NCBI GenBank assembly: GCA_007258455.2
Contig: VDFB02193867.1
Span: 525,698,189 to 525,762,188 of the forward strand
Length of the DNA stretch: 64,000 nucleotides
Direction: 5' to 3'
DNA from: Sequoia sempervirens
Lineage: Eukaryota > Streptophyta > Pinopsida > Cupressales > Cupressaceae
The translations under genes were made by a program, and so were the position numbers. Positions 23,901-34,807 of the stretch are shown one piece after another; the stretch's first letter is position 1; every line of letters starts with the position of its first letter. A model generated the notes under the pieces. The model was given only the letters and a program-made list of their open reading frames with translations. It searched no databases and was not told the DNA's origin.

Positions 23901-24059
23901 TCAAACCCTCTACTACTTGCATACCTCTAAGAATCAGCTAACCCTTAGGTTAATCACTGGACGAGCATGGTAAGTAGTTCTAGTAAGGTCTTTGTTTAAA
24001 GGTATTTTTGGAGTAGAGGCTTCCTCTTTAGATGAAGACTCTTTTACTTTAGGAGCCAT
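20949..24059 (-). pseudogene. C LTR ORF, N-terminal and central part
   Basis: From an ATG at 24059 (MAPKVKESSSKEEASTPK) the minus strand reads a long protein with about a dozen stops or frameshifts. Recognisable runs: KLFYSWFKNRNMGILVGNPW, AIVFKLTRWGDEIPKIN, HEFLRSKERRPKIGVDYTWG, PHLLPRFVPARVGLLEVMW; then a basic/proline-rich stretch; then VAMAIWSLSPSIRNPYIVEL and a coiled coil EQLNMQLQRKVELLEDKLQ. With 13179-13735 the total is about 1,220 codons. The N-terminal half reminds me loosely of plant mobile-domain proteins, but I cannot assign it. It has its own TATA-like box 57 bp upstream. Confidence 0.5.
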
Positions 24060-24115
24060 AACACAAGGGGTATTACAATGCAAGGTTTCTAGTTTATTGG
24101 AACAAGACTTACAAC

Positions 24116-24122
24116 TTTTATA
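24116..24122 (-). promoter_or_regulatory. TATA-like box before the C LTR ORF
   Basis: The minus strand reads CCCTTATAAAAGTTG. It lies 57 bp before the proposed ATG at 24059, a plausible core-promoter distance for a short leader. Confidence 0.4.
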
Positions 24123-24690
24123 AGGGTTGGACACTAATTACGCAATGCAAAACTAACAAATTCTCTTTTATGAATGTCAAACTTTAAAAAGCTAAACCAA
24201 GAAAACCCTAATAGACTCAAAGGTTTGAGAGACCATAATTTATCAATAATGTTGGAGGGAGGGCAATAATTCACTTACTATTTTTCTTCGTAGGTTGACA
24301 ATTGTAGATTCAACATCAGAAAATATTGAAAAACCACAACATGAGCTCCTTGAGTGTGTATGGTATACTTCACAATGTTGAATTATTCCTTCAAGACATG
24401 TATTAATAATTATGAAACTTTTTTCTTTGGTAGCTTGATGTCCTTTTGGCTATTAAGGCTCGCTTGGGTGAACCAAAATGGCTCATTTTCCCTCAAACTG
24501 AGTTTTGAATGCCAGTCGTTGATCACGTGGGTGTGGTAATTAGTGGAAAACATAGATTTGTCCAGCTTGATTTGAAAGATCTAACTATACATAGCTGCAA
24601 TAGTCACCAATTGATAGAAAGCCACATGGAACCACTTTCTAGTATTATGTAGGCTCCACCATTTCTTTGTCAGTGTAGCCCAGATCCACA

Positions 24691-24710
24691 TGTCCTTTTC
24701 CCCTCACCCT
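24691..24710 (-). promoter_or_regulatory. Candidate C polypurine tract
   Basis: The minus strand reads GTGAGGGGAAAAGGACA directly before TGTGGATCTGGG, the proposed start of the 3' LTR. This is the only good purine run between the pol end and the LTR ORF that is followed by TG. Confidence 0.35.
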
Positions 24711-26045
24711 AGTGAGTCATAACTTGTGAGAGATTTTTATCATTAGGGAGATGGGGAAAGGCTGAGATTAAATCTCTTGACTTCAAAAGACACACCCCTT
24801 AATTTTAAAATCATTTCTTGAAGCTTTATCCTTCTTATTGCATCTACAAACTAGATTAAAATATCTTCAAACATGTGCCATATATCTAATTTAGTAGCAC
24901 ACACTTTATTCTCCATGCTCTGTGTTGAAATACTTAGTTAGTATTCACCCTTTCTCCCATGCTTCCACATGGAAATCGCCCACTTCCCTACATGGAGTCC
25001 TTCAATAAGGGCGAGACCCAAATGAGCTAGTAGGGAGAGGTCAAGATTTATCCACATCACCTGCTATCAACCATTGATTCACTTGAAAGCTCTGCAATGC
25101 TAACCATTTGAAACCACTAAGCCCACTATCAGAAAAGACATACGGAAACCACCTATCAACTAGTGTTATTGTTTTAATAGTCAAGAAAAAACAAACGGGC
25201 ATGTAGGGAATGGTTCAGATGCGGCCACATCACATAATGATCACCATTGATCTCTTCTTAAAACCATCTATACACCTTGACAAAGACATCGGGCCCACCA
25301 TTATAAAAGACACATCGCTTGTGCCTATGAGCCCATGTGAATAAAATAATGAGAAATGAAATGGAACGGGCGCACGAGGAATGGTGGAGATTTATTTGCC
25401 TTAATCGGATGGTAGTAAGGGATCCTCCTATCTACACGTGTCAAAACTATTAATCCTAAAAGAGAGACCGGACTAGGTCAACGAGACCACACCAATGAAA
25501 TAAAAGACCTAAGGCTCAATTAATTGTAGTGGGAAATATTTAACCCGACTTAGGAATAATTAAGATAATAGCCTAACGTATAACAGTTGGTAAAGCAAGA
25601 CCAAAGGGCCAGTTATTCCATCAGTTTTGATGGCACTAGATATGACTTACAAGACTAAGAACTAGAAATAAGGGGTTAACAGATAATTAGAACCTTTACG
25701 AGTATACAAACTCAAAGTGTTTTTCAAATAAGACCTTAATTAAACTTAAACCCTTATACAGTGACAGGAGAAAAAACCCATAGTCCCAAAATTAAGCAAT
25801 ATTTTGGAGATGGAACATGAAAATTTTAGGGCTCCATCAGTGGCTCCGACTGGGGATGCATGTCTCTTGTAGGCATGGTGAGATCTTAGAATCTATGGTT
25901 GAAGCAGACTACTCAAAACAAAATGAACCCAAGAACCAGGGAACTACCCTGACATGGTAGTAAAACCAAACTAGAAACAACCAAAGAAAACACAACTATA
26001 CACAAAATGTACAAAATTTACAGTGTACATGGAATTATAACATAC
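24711..26045. other. C 3' region with a plus-sense LTR/primer-site-like segment
   Basis: No coding domain was found. The part from about 24960 to 25840 looks richer in GC than its surroundings. It has a plus-strand TATAAAA at 25312-25318 and ends TCCATCAG followed by TGGCTCCGACTGGGGA at 25841-25856, which resembles the tRNA-Arg-type primer site of Tat elements. This may be an old plus-oriented solo LTR plus primer site, or a structured part of C's own 3' region. No partner LTR is in the window. Confidence 0.35.
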
Positions 26046-27130
26046 TTAGGAGAAGTGTGACTTTAAGAACTGTCCATGTACTAATAGTTCAAAAATCTCA
26101 CCTGTGAAGGTCTGGAGGAAATATGAATCCTCACCATGTGTACTAGCTATTAGATAAGGGATAATCCATAATACTTCAAACTTCCCATGTTTACCCTTGT
26201 CTTGAGTCCTTGCATTCCAGCCTAAGACCATATTATTTACCTCAAACTTTCTAGAGAAGCTCTCTTATTAGGTAAATGCTTAACTTGCAACTGTGCCTTC
26301 ATATTTTTAGCATGAGCTTCTCTTCTAGTCTCATCCAATTGCACTAGATTATTAATTCTATGCTCCATATCATCACATATCTCCTCATCATATTCTTGCA
26401 CAAACTAATACATCTTCAACAGATTATTTTGTGGCAATCTGGCATCTAAACCATATGCCAAGCCAAATAGTGAATAACCAATAGCCTTTTTCACAGTCAC
26501 TCTATCCACCCAGAGTGCCAATTTCAACTTTGAGTCCCAAGCTTTTTTGTTCTTCTCCATCACCCTTTTGATGATTTTCATCAAGGTCTTATTGATAGAC
26601 TCAGCCTGACCGTTTCCCTGAGGATGGTAAGGTGAATAATAAGAAAATTGTATACCATGTTTATCACAAAAGTCTTTAAATTCCTTAGATCTAAAATAGA
26701 GTATTATCTGAGATGATCTTTTCCAGGACTCCAAACCTAATGAGAATGTTATTCAAGAGGAAATCCACCACCACCTTGCTCGTTTCCTTCCTTGTGGGTA
26801 TTGCTTCTACCCATTTTGTGAAATAATTAGTGGAAACAAGGATCCATGAGTGGCCTCCACTACAATTTTTTGGTATCTCTCCAATGAAATCAATTCCCCA
26901 CTATTGGAAAAGGGCTTGAATAGTCATAGGCCTAAGTGGTAGATTCCCTGAAAACTTCAATTTTCCTAAATACCTTTGACAAGCATGACAAGTCTTAACA
27001 AACTTGTGAGCATCCTTAAAAATATTAGGCCACTAGAATCCTGCTCTCAAGATCTTGTGGGCAGTAGTCTTTTCCATCTAATGATCGCCACACACTCCAT
27101 TATGAATCACCTACAAGAGTTATATTGTCT
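26046..27130 (-). pseudogene. C integrase
   Basis: Blocks in order: FVKTCHACQRYLGKL (zinc Cys pair), WGIDFIGEIPKNCSGG (first Asp), STNYFTKWVEAIPT, then IISDN (second Asp), YSPYHPQGNGQAES (Glu). The clean frame 26405-26734 covers the end of the core. The C-terminal domain at 26046-26231 reads GWNARTQDKGKHGKFEVLW and FLQTFTGEIFELLVHGQFLK, as in Tat-type integrases. At least two frame breaks are present. All three DDE residues can be located. Confidence 0.85.
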
Positions 27131-27299
27131 ACTTTCCATCCACACATTTAAGTAGTATACCATTCAGGTGTCTCCACCATAGCTCGTTGTCAATAATCAC
27201 ATACATGATTGCATGCAATTTAAATGTCCTCTTGTCATTATTAGCCATATCTAAAGGACACTATAAAGTTTGTAAGTATTGGGAAATTCTTCTATACCA

Positions 27300-27809
27300 T
27301 CCACATGTTTTCATATCACAGATAGGTGCAACATCAATCACTTATGCCTGATTGATCTAATTAGCCTCCAAATTATCTTTTGCCATCAATTTAGCTAGGC
27401 CTTTCCCTCTTAAGAATTTGGTGATTTGAACATGAATGTTAAATTATTGAATCCTATTGATCCATCTACACCTTTTGCCTATAGTCTCCTGCTGAGTAAA
27501 AATATCTTTCACAGTAGCACTTGGTACAAAAGCTATGATAGTAGCTCCCTGTAGGTAAGTCTTGAAATTATTTACAGCCTTAACCAAAGTATACACTTTC
27601 TTTTCAATCATGTCATATTTCAACTCTGCAACCTATCATGACTTGATAAAGAATGAAATGGGCTGTTCAAAGACCTCTTCCTTTTTTTGTAATAATACAA
27701 CAACAATAGTCTGAAAGGAAGCAAAAAATAAAATGTGCATTAGCTTAGAGAAATTAGGAGATATCAGAATTGGAGCCTCTTTGATAGCTTTTTTAGTTTT
27801 CTTGAATGC
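27300..27809 (-). pseudogene. C RT-linked RNase H
   Basis: It reads ISPNFSKLMHILFFASFQT, AELKYDMIEKKVYTLVKA, TIIAFVPSATVKDIFTQQ and GKRCRWINRIQ, then FLRGKGLAKLMAKDN. These blocks follow RT in the plant Tat subgroup that also carries an RNase H upstream of RT. Catalytic Asp of the first block is not preserved (FFAS instead of a D-containing motif), as is common when the upstream RNase H takes over. Scattered stops are present. Confidence 0.7.
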
Positions 27810-28640
27810 CTAACAAGGCTTCTCACTCCAAAGCACCTTTTCTCCCTTCTTCAACATCTTGGAAATAAGTCTTTTGATTTCTACAAAGTTAGTCACAAAC
27901 CTTCTTAAAAAAATTATTTGTCTAAAAAATAATTTAATTCCTTTGACATTTTTTGGTTGCGGGATTATATCTATGGTTGCTACCCTTTCAGGGTCTATCC
28001 TTACCCCAACTTTGGACACAATGTTCCCCAACAACTTTCCCTCAGTGACCCCAAAATAAAATTTCTTTGGATCCAGGGATATCCCATACTCTAGAGACCT
28101 AAAAAATACCTTTTCTAAGTGCATACAATGATATTCCTCACTAGAGTAAGCGGCCAGGTCATCTTGATATATAGCCATAAATAAATAAATAAATAAAATC
28201 AGAAAAAGCTACATCCATAGCTCTCTAAAAAGAGGAACCTACATTTTTTAAATGAAAAGGAATTCTCACATAAACATAGATGCACCATTGAGTAGTGAAT
28301 GCAATCTTATACTGCTAGAACTCCTTTATCTTTACTTGGTTATAATCTGAAAAACCATCCATCATTGACAGCAGCTCATAGCCAGTCATCTTCTGTAATG
28401 TGGATTCCATGTTTGGCAATGGGTAATTGTATTTTAATGAGGATATATTTAGATTCCTAAAATCAATGCAAAACCTTATGTCGTCGTTATATTTTCTTAT
28501 TGGCACCAGATTGGATACCCATGAAGAGTGTATAATGGGTTTTATTATACCAACATCTCTCAACTTTACCAACTCCTATTGCATCTTGGGAGCTATATTA
28601 GGATTAATTGGTCTTTTCTATTTCCTTAAAGGTTTAGCAT
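27810..28640 (-). pseudogene. C reverse transcriptase, YQDD box
   Basis: Two frames: 28315-28572 with KLRDVGIIKPIIHSSWVSNL, RFCIDFRNLNISSLKYNYPL and SMMDGFSDYNQV; and 27810-28178 with MAIYQDDLAAYS (catalytic box), KFYFGVTEGKLLGNIVS and FFRQIIFLRRFVTNF. Between them about 130 bp is frame-shifted, and the minus strand runs into a short ATTT tandem repeat just before the catalytic box. The YxDD box has both Asp residues. Confidence 0.88.
28176..28197. repeat. ATAA microsatellite inside C RT
   Basis: About five tandem ATAA/AAAT units lie next to the codons for the YQDD box. Their position in a conserved coding region suggests later expansion within the dead gene. Confidence 0.75.
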
Positions 28641-28999
28641 TCTCCTTCAGAGGAATCTCATGTTGAAATAATTCCTCTCTGTAAGCTTTCAGGTCATTGT
28701 ACAACCAAGCAAAGACATGTTTGTATTTTCTAAGAAAGGAAATCAACATTTCCTTCACCTTTGGCTTCATTTTCTTTCCTACATACACTTTATTAGGGGC
28801 ATTTTTAGTCTCTAAATTTACTTCCTCTAGGTCTTCTAGGTGAGCAGTAGTTGTCTTAATCTTTCTTTCATCTTGGCTATCAAAGACCCTTTCAAGTGCT
28901 ATAAGGCCTTTGGGGATTTTATTTATCTTTAACTAGATGACCTCTTTTCCAAATATCATGTCCTTTACATCAACATTTTCAACAAATCCACCAAATTCA

Positions 29000-29560
29000 A
29001 TCTCCTAACCTTCATATTCATCAACATAATTCAAAATTTTGAGAATATCCTCATCAACATTGAAAATTTTCCAATTGTGCACATTGTCAAGAATGGGGGG
29101 CCTTGTTTGTATCTCAACCTTAGAGATTCCTATAAAAGTTATGTCATTTGGTCTCAATGCAATGTTAACAAATAATTCAGCTACTCTATTATATTCTCTT
29201 TCTATCAAGTCAATTCCAAAATCATCAAACTACTCAATGGAATCCCATACAATATTTCTATATTGCTTTAGTCTGTTATTCTTGTAGGAATTTTTTATCT
29301 CTTACTTGGGATATCACAAGCTCAGAATCAGAAATTACCATTAAATTTTTATTTTGTGCTTCTCATCCAATCTGAATCCCAATAATAAATCTTTATATTC
29401 TACCACATTATTTGTGCAGACAAAAGATAATGTGAAAGAGAACTTATAAGTACTGCCACTAGGTGATACCAATAATATCCATGCACCAGACCCTTTTTTG
29501 GAACTTGCACCATCAAAGTACATCTTACAGAGTCCTTTTTTTTTAGATAATCTTAAAACT
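29000..29560 (-). pseudogene. C extra RNase H located upstream of RT
   Basis: It reads MYFDGASSKKGSGAWILL (first Asp), FVCTNNVVEYKDLLLGF (Glu), then ISDSELVISQV (second Asp) and AELFVNIALRPND. All the blocks of the additional RNase H are here, between protease and RT. T1 and T2 instead carry it after RT/RNase H. Plant elements with this upstream arrangement are known. The catalytic residues look intact, though the frame breaks once near 29341. Confidence 0.8.
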
Positions 29561-29779
29561 TCATTTTCTATAGGTTTCAAGCACCTATCATCTTGTCTTG
29601 GTGCTTCTTCCATCTTGAAATCACTAATATCAGTTTCTATGAAAAGAATTGTGTCATCTTCAGGAGCGTGCTCCAAAATATGTGGTACCCTTGGTTCTCT
29701 CATCACTTGAATATCCTTACCATCAAAGGGAAATGTGGCATAAGACATGTCACATTGCAATCTGCCTCCCATAGATGCA

Positions 29780-30100
29780 CTCCATTTCTAAGATAGAAAC
29801 ATTCCATAATTGGGTGGGATATCCACTACTACCACACTCATTTTGAATACTCTATCAGGGTAGGCTACTAATTTCTAGGGAATTTCATTTATCACACCAA
29901 TGAAAGGGACTTCTCTTGCATCCATGGCATAACACTTTCCACGAGTGGTATCAAATTTCAATCCCAGTTCCTCCATGATTTTAGCTGGCATGATGTTGTT
30001 GGACACTCTAGAGTCAATGATAATTTTTTTTATAAAATTTCCCCCAACCACCAAGGTGAGGAAGAACAGATCTATCTTCTTAGGACAGGTAGTTACTGAA
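29780..30100 (-). pseudogene. C protease, DSG changed to DSR
   Basis: It reads KIIIDSRVSNNIMPAKIMEE where family members have IDSGASNN, so the Gly after the catalytic Asp-Ser is Arg. It continues RVFKMSVVVVDIPPNYGMFL, the conserved second half of Tat-type protease. One TAG lies inside (after VINEIP). Confidence 0.7.
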
Positions 30101-31119
30101 TTTCTTAGGAAAATATGAGGAATCTAAGTGATGACTCCCTTGAATTCCTTGTCTTTCTTATATTTTTCACTTAGTTTGGGTGGAGTGGGCACCACTAAAC
30201 CATTACAAGCCATAGTAACTCCATTGATAAGGGCTACTACATTTTTCTTATGTTTGTCTATTCTCATCATTTCAAGAAAAGGCAGATACTTTTACTTGGC
30301 TAAGTAATTGAAACCTATCAACATGAGTATACTTGGGTAATTCAATTGGGAGAATAACTTGTTCATTGTTGATCTCCTTCTATTGATTTTTCATTTGCTC
30401 AGCCCTATGCTTAGCATCCTTCCTTATGACTTTAGGATTTTTCTTTAGTGTCTTTATCTTCATAGCAGGAGACTTGAATTCTTGAGTAGCTTTTGGCTTA
30501 TCTACTCTTTTAGCAAAAAATTAATCTCCCCTACCCTCTTTAGCTTTGACTGCTTCTATTTTTCCATCAATATTGTGCTCTTTGCTCCTAGCATTTTGTG
30601 CCTTGATGAAAAGACCAGTAGGAATACCTTGTTCACCACCAATTGTTCTATTCCTCAAATGGTAGGAAATTCTAGCTTGGGTAGCCAAGGCTACGGTATA
30701 TTTTGTAATCTCCCAATCTGAAGGCCTTCTTAGTGAAACACCATCTTCTATTTCTTCCAAATTGTATACCTCAATATCACTATCAACATCTTCATCAAAG
30801 CGAACTTGATGATATGTATAAGAAAATTTCCTTCAATTGTCTACATCCACTTTGTAAGAATCCATATCAAAAGAGCATTCACTATCAACAACATCAGAAT
30901 CACCCATAACCATATCTACATCAACATCCTCCTCATTTTTTTGATCATAGTCTTCAGGCATATCTTCTTCTACTTCAACCATCTATGCAACTACACATTG
31001 TTGAGGAGAATGTGACATTTCACAAACCATGCACCAAGGGGTATCTTCAACAAAATTTGCTGAAATCTTCTGCAAAGGATCTGGAGGGACTTTGTTCTAA
31101 GTATTTCTTTGATTATTGA
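30101..31119 (-). pseudogene. C gag-protease linker and zinc-knuckle region
   Basis: The minus strand reads WCMVCEMSHSPQQC near 31000-31040, a degenerate CCHC-type knuckle. An acidic stretch follows (VEVEEDMPEDYDQKNEED). Then comes a block EEIEDGVSLRRPSDWEITKY leading to NRTIGGEQGIPTGLF at 30521-30760. After that only short broken frames are visible up to the protease. Several stops are present. Confidence 0.6.
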
Positions 31120-32671
31120 GAATAGGCTTCCCATTATACTAATTGATATTAATTGGGTGATCTTGCAACCGAGGAGGTCTCTCATTCCTTTGATAATTCT
31201 TTGGTTGAACCTTTTCTTGTTTTACAATTTTTTCATTTATATTTTTCATAAAATTATCAATCTTGTCCTCAAGAGTTCCCCCTTTAGCACCTAAACTCTT
31301 ATCTTCCTTTCTTGATTTTTTGAAGAGTTTTGCATCATCTATTCTACAAAATTTACCAATTTCTCTACTAATATTCTCAATATGCTTTGCCATCTTGTAG
31401 GCTTCCCTCAATGTCTTAGGATTCTTATCTATCAGGTGGTAACTCATTTTTGTATCAAAATAATTACAGTAATTTACCAAGCACACATGGTCATTCAATT
31501 GTAAAGGAGGAGGCAACCTCTTCCTATCCTTTTGGAATCTTGTATTGAACTTAGCCACAAATTAATTAGCCTTTAGAAATATTATTAAATTTATTCAATA
31601 AAAAACTTGAATCAGTCTTGTCACTATATTATTCTCTAAATACCCTCTTGAATTCCTCCCAAGAGATAATGCTCTTATCAAGAAAACTCCTATACCAATC
31701 TCAAGCATTGTCAATAAGATACTACATAATAAACTTCATCATGACATCGTCTACCTCTACCTCAAAATAATCCTTAACATTAGCAAATTCTTTGAGATGA
31801 TCTTCACCACTCAAGGCATTATTACGAGAGAATCTGACTAAAGCATATATGAAATATTCAAGAAATGGATTAGGGTAGCCAGGTATTTTGGTGAAACATA
31901 AATTTTGGTATCTATTTACTTGGAGTGGCCTCCTAGTATGTTGATCCTGATGAACATCTCTTTGCTCATCATCTCTCTTGTTGTTAGATTGACTTCTATT
32001 CTTACCCTTTCCACTTTCACCATCACCACCTCCCTTCTCGTTTCCTTCATCATCTTCAAAATAAGAAATCTTATTCCCCTTACTTCCTCCACCTCCTCCA
32101 CTAGTAGTGTGTCCTTTAGACTTCTTCTTTTGTGACTCACTATTAGTATTTCTAGAACTTGAAGTTTCTGGAGTGGGTGTGGACATCTTAAGAAAAGCAA
32201 TCTTCCTAGCTATTTCTGTGTTAGAAGATTCTATCTTAGCTTTTTTAAAATCTTCTTGTAGTTTTTCATTCTCCAATTATAATCTCAAGTAGTCAAGATC
32301 TAGAGGTGTAGTGGACAAAGTAGGATTAATTTTTGCATTGTGTGTGGGAGTTTCAACAAATGAAGTATGAGTTGTGGTACCAGTGTTGAAGGTAGTTTTC
32401 TTTAGTTGATCATTGGGCTTCTTCCCATGATCTAAAAATGATGTCTTCTTAGTAGTAGCAGGAGGATCTAAGGCTCTGGTAGTTGAAACAGATGTGGTAT
32501 AGGTATTTGTAACAGAGGTTCCCATTAGGATTGTTACTTCAAGGATGTCATTGATCATTTTAGCAACAAATTTAAGAACATTTTCCTCAAAGGTCTTATG
32601 CCTAGTGGCATCTTCTCTCATTTTATCCAATCTTTGTTTTCTACCATCTCTCTCAAGTTGCTTAGCTCTTA
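31120..32671 (-). pseudogene. C gag, middle and C-terminal part
   Basis: Reading from the O junction: AKQLERDGRKQRLDKMRED, then a Ser/Thr-rich spacer, a glycine-rich stretch (KGHTTSGGGGGSKGN), and the capsid-like part with FTKIPGYPNPFLEYFIYALV and LKEFANVKDYFEVEVDDVMM. The last part, 31139-31558, holds NPKTLREAYKMAKHIENI. The frame is interrupted near 31570-31720. Gag is abruptly cut at 32671 by the 5' LTR of O and resumes at 54327. Confidence 0.75.
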
Positions 32672-33109
32672 TGTCATACAAAAATGGACCATTGTCATTT
32701 TCATGGCCTTTTAGGTCTTGTTTCATGACATTTGATATGTTTTGCTTTGATTTTATGTTGCAACATGGCTTGAACATGCATATTTAGGTACTAAAATTCA
32801 AATAACAACATCTTGTGAAAGTGTTGTTAAGTATTGTAAGACATTTCTACATTCTTCTAGACTTTATTCATTACAGTCACCTAAAAATCACCTTTTTACA
32901 CATCATCAAGTCCTATTTTGTAGTGTTGTAAATTCTTGTAACAAGATTTCACTCTTTCCTAGCCACAACTTCACTATTTCTCTCTTCTTATGACTTATTT
33001 GATCCCTTTATGCCCTCATATGCTTTAATTAAGTGTTTTTTTAAATATTATCCCAACAAACAAAATTAAATGAAACTTAAATTTTGACCCTTGTTTTTAG
33101 GTCCTAGGT

Positions 33110-33144
33110 GGGACCCATTTGCCATGGGTGATTAATGAGTCCCC
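33110..33144. repeat. Inverted-repeat motif copy 7 (O 5' LTR)
   Basis: Arms GGGACCCATTTGCC and GGTGATTAATGAGTCCC. The partner in the 3' LTR is copy 11. Confidence 0.65.
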
Positions 33145-33251
33145 CTTGGCCCCAAAATCAAAATATTTTAAATTTCTTTTTGGGATTTTATTAAAAATCA
33201 CTTGATGTTGTCTTGTGATGAGGTATGAAAATGAAACTACGACACAAAATT

Positions 33252-33259
33252 TTATAAAT
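33252..33259 (+). promoter_or_regulatory. O LTR TATA box
   Basis: TATAAATA inside TTTTATAAATAGGAATT. The same box is kept in the 3' LTR near 53284-53291. Confidence 0.65.
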
Positions 33260-33788
33260 AGGAATTTTTTCAGCTCATTTGACATATCCCAACATCTCCT
33301 ACAATCACATTCATTCAAGAAATTTCATACAAGCATTCAAGCATCTTACAACATCTTTTCAAGCAACATTCAAGCACTTTGAAGCATCCATTGACATTAC
33401 TTCAGACTTTCATTATCAAAGGTTTGGTGATTTAATAGCATTTTCATGTTTTTAGTTTATCTTTCCTTTACATTTCATTATTTTCATCAAGGGTTTGATT
33501 ACTAAAATGAGGTTTGACCAAGGAAAACCCCTATTTTCTAACATTAAACCATTTTTCCCTCTTGCATGTGTGTTTGCAAACTTAGGTATGTAGATTTATC
33601 AAGCATTTATGTGTTGAAAAGTGGAAAGAAATGTCAACTAGGTGTTTTAAGTCAACTTAAGTATATTTCAAGCTTGAAGAGAGTTTTTTGTCCATTTCCC
33701 ACAAAACTGACTTCGACAACTTGACAAGCAAACATTTCCAGATCTGGTGTTGTAGAGTTGTCTTTTGATTTTCTAAAATTTTGGGAGT

Positions 33789-33820
33789 GGAATGATTCAC
33801 CATCACTAGAAAATGAGTCC
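33789..33820. repeat. Inverted-repeat motif copy 8 (O 5' LTR)
   Basis: Arms GGAATGATTCACC and AAAATGAGTCC. The inner part is diverged; the 3' LTR partner (copy 12) pairs better. Confidence 0.5.
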
Positions 33821-33903
33821 CACCTTAGGACTAAAAATCCAAGTTTTGTCAGATTTTAGATCCCAACTGTCTGAAACCTATTCCCAACACTATTTTACCA
33901 AGA

Positions 33904-33935
33904 GGACTAATTCGCCACCCTAGGCGAATGAGTCC
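33904..33935. repeat. Inverted-repeat motif copy 9 (O 5' LTR)
   Basis: Arms GGACTAATTCGCC and GGCGAATGAGTCC with a six-base loop. Twelve of thirteen positions pair. Confidence 0.8.
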
Positions 33936-34294
33936 CACTATGAAAAATCAGTAAACTTTCATCAGCCAGAACACTCCATAATCATCACAATTCATCCAGG
34001 TGCACTTAGATTCATCCCTGTACTTTCTATTTTGCATTGTTTCTTCATTCACATAGTTGCTTGCATATCATAATGTGTTTTCAAACATAGCTTAAATTGC
34101 ACTTTTTCATTCATTTTCATTCATCTAGATCAATCAATTGCATTTATTTTACTTCATTTAGGCATAAAAATATCACACATAATACTAATTGAATGAACCC
34201 CATGCATTTTTAGGTCCTATCTCTCTCCTTTTAGGTGAAAAACCCTAGAAGAGCTAGAGTTGTCCATAGTGACCCAAAAATCTACGGTTCATTT

Positions 34295-34306
34295 TGGTGA
34301 ACCTAA
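34295..34306 (+). promoter_or_regulatory. O candidate primer binding site
   Basis: TGGTGAACCTAA begins three bases after the LTR. It starts with TGG as required, but I cannot name the matching tRNA. Confidence 0.4.
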
Positions 34307-34566
34307 CTTTTGAACACTTTGCATTTCTGATTTCATTCTCATATTGCACCCTAGTTTAAATTTGCATCAACATTCAATTATTTCATTATTTTTTTTTACA
34401 TTCTAGGTATTTCATATTGCATTAGTAAAAGCTTCATTTAGATTTCATTTTTTGTATTACATCTCATTGAAAAATCCAAAAAATCTGCATTCTATATCTA
34501 TACTTGCATTCTATAAAACATTTAAATCATCTTAAAAATTATGAAAAACAAAAAAAATTGCATCCT

Positions 34567-34600
34567 GGGACTCATTTTCCACTTTGGGAAAATCAATCCC
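34567..34600. repeat. Inverted-repeat motif copy 10 (O leader)
   Basis: Arms GGGACTCATTTTCC and GGAAAATCAATCCC. It lies between the LTR and gag. Confidence 0.7.
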
Positions 34601-34807
34601 TTTGCACTTTTTAGATAGTATTTCTGGCATTTTCCTGCATCTCTGTTTTCTATAGTTTATTCTTTGTTACAGTTAGTAGTCTTTCTATTATTTTCATTTA
34701 AACATCTTATATTACCTTGCATTTTACTTCAACCCTTCCTTTGTGGTACTTGTATGAGTGTTTGGTGTATCATTGATAATACTTTAGTGAGAAGAAGTTC
34801 TAGACTC

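Larger units (their letters stand above)
11839..24690 (-). repeat. C 3' LTR (left copy), split by copia element E
   Basis: The left end is fixed by where similarity to 62187 onward stops (plus-strand TGATCTCC). The right end is a proposal: plus-strand CCACA at 24690 is followed by a pyrimidine run whose complement is a good polypurine tract. Without E and one TSD copy the LTR would be about 5.6 kb, long but within the range known for Ogre-like elements. It contains a long sense-strand ORF (24059 to 13179) and, after it, a TATA-like box at 12162-12167 and about 330 bp to the LTR end. Confidence 0.4.
32672..34291 (+). repeat. O 5' LTR
   Basis: It starts TGTCATAC and ends CTACGGTTCA. It is collinear with 46507-46940 plus 53135-54326. 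It holds a TATA box (33252-33259) and three inverted-repeat motif copies. Confidence 0.85.

Noticed and set aside
31905..32292. Plus-strand Ser/Thr-rich frames
   Set aside because: They are shadows of the C gag glycine/lysine-rich region on the other strand.
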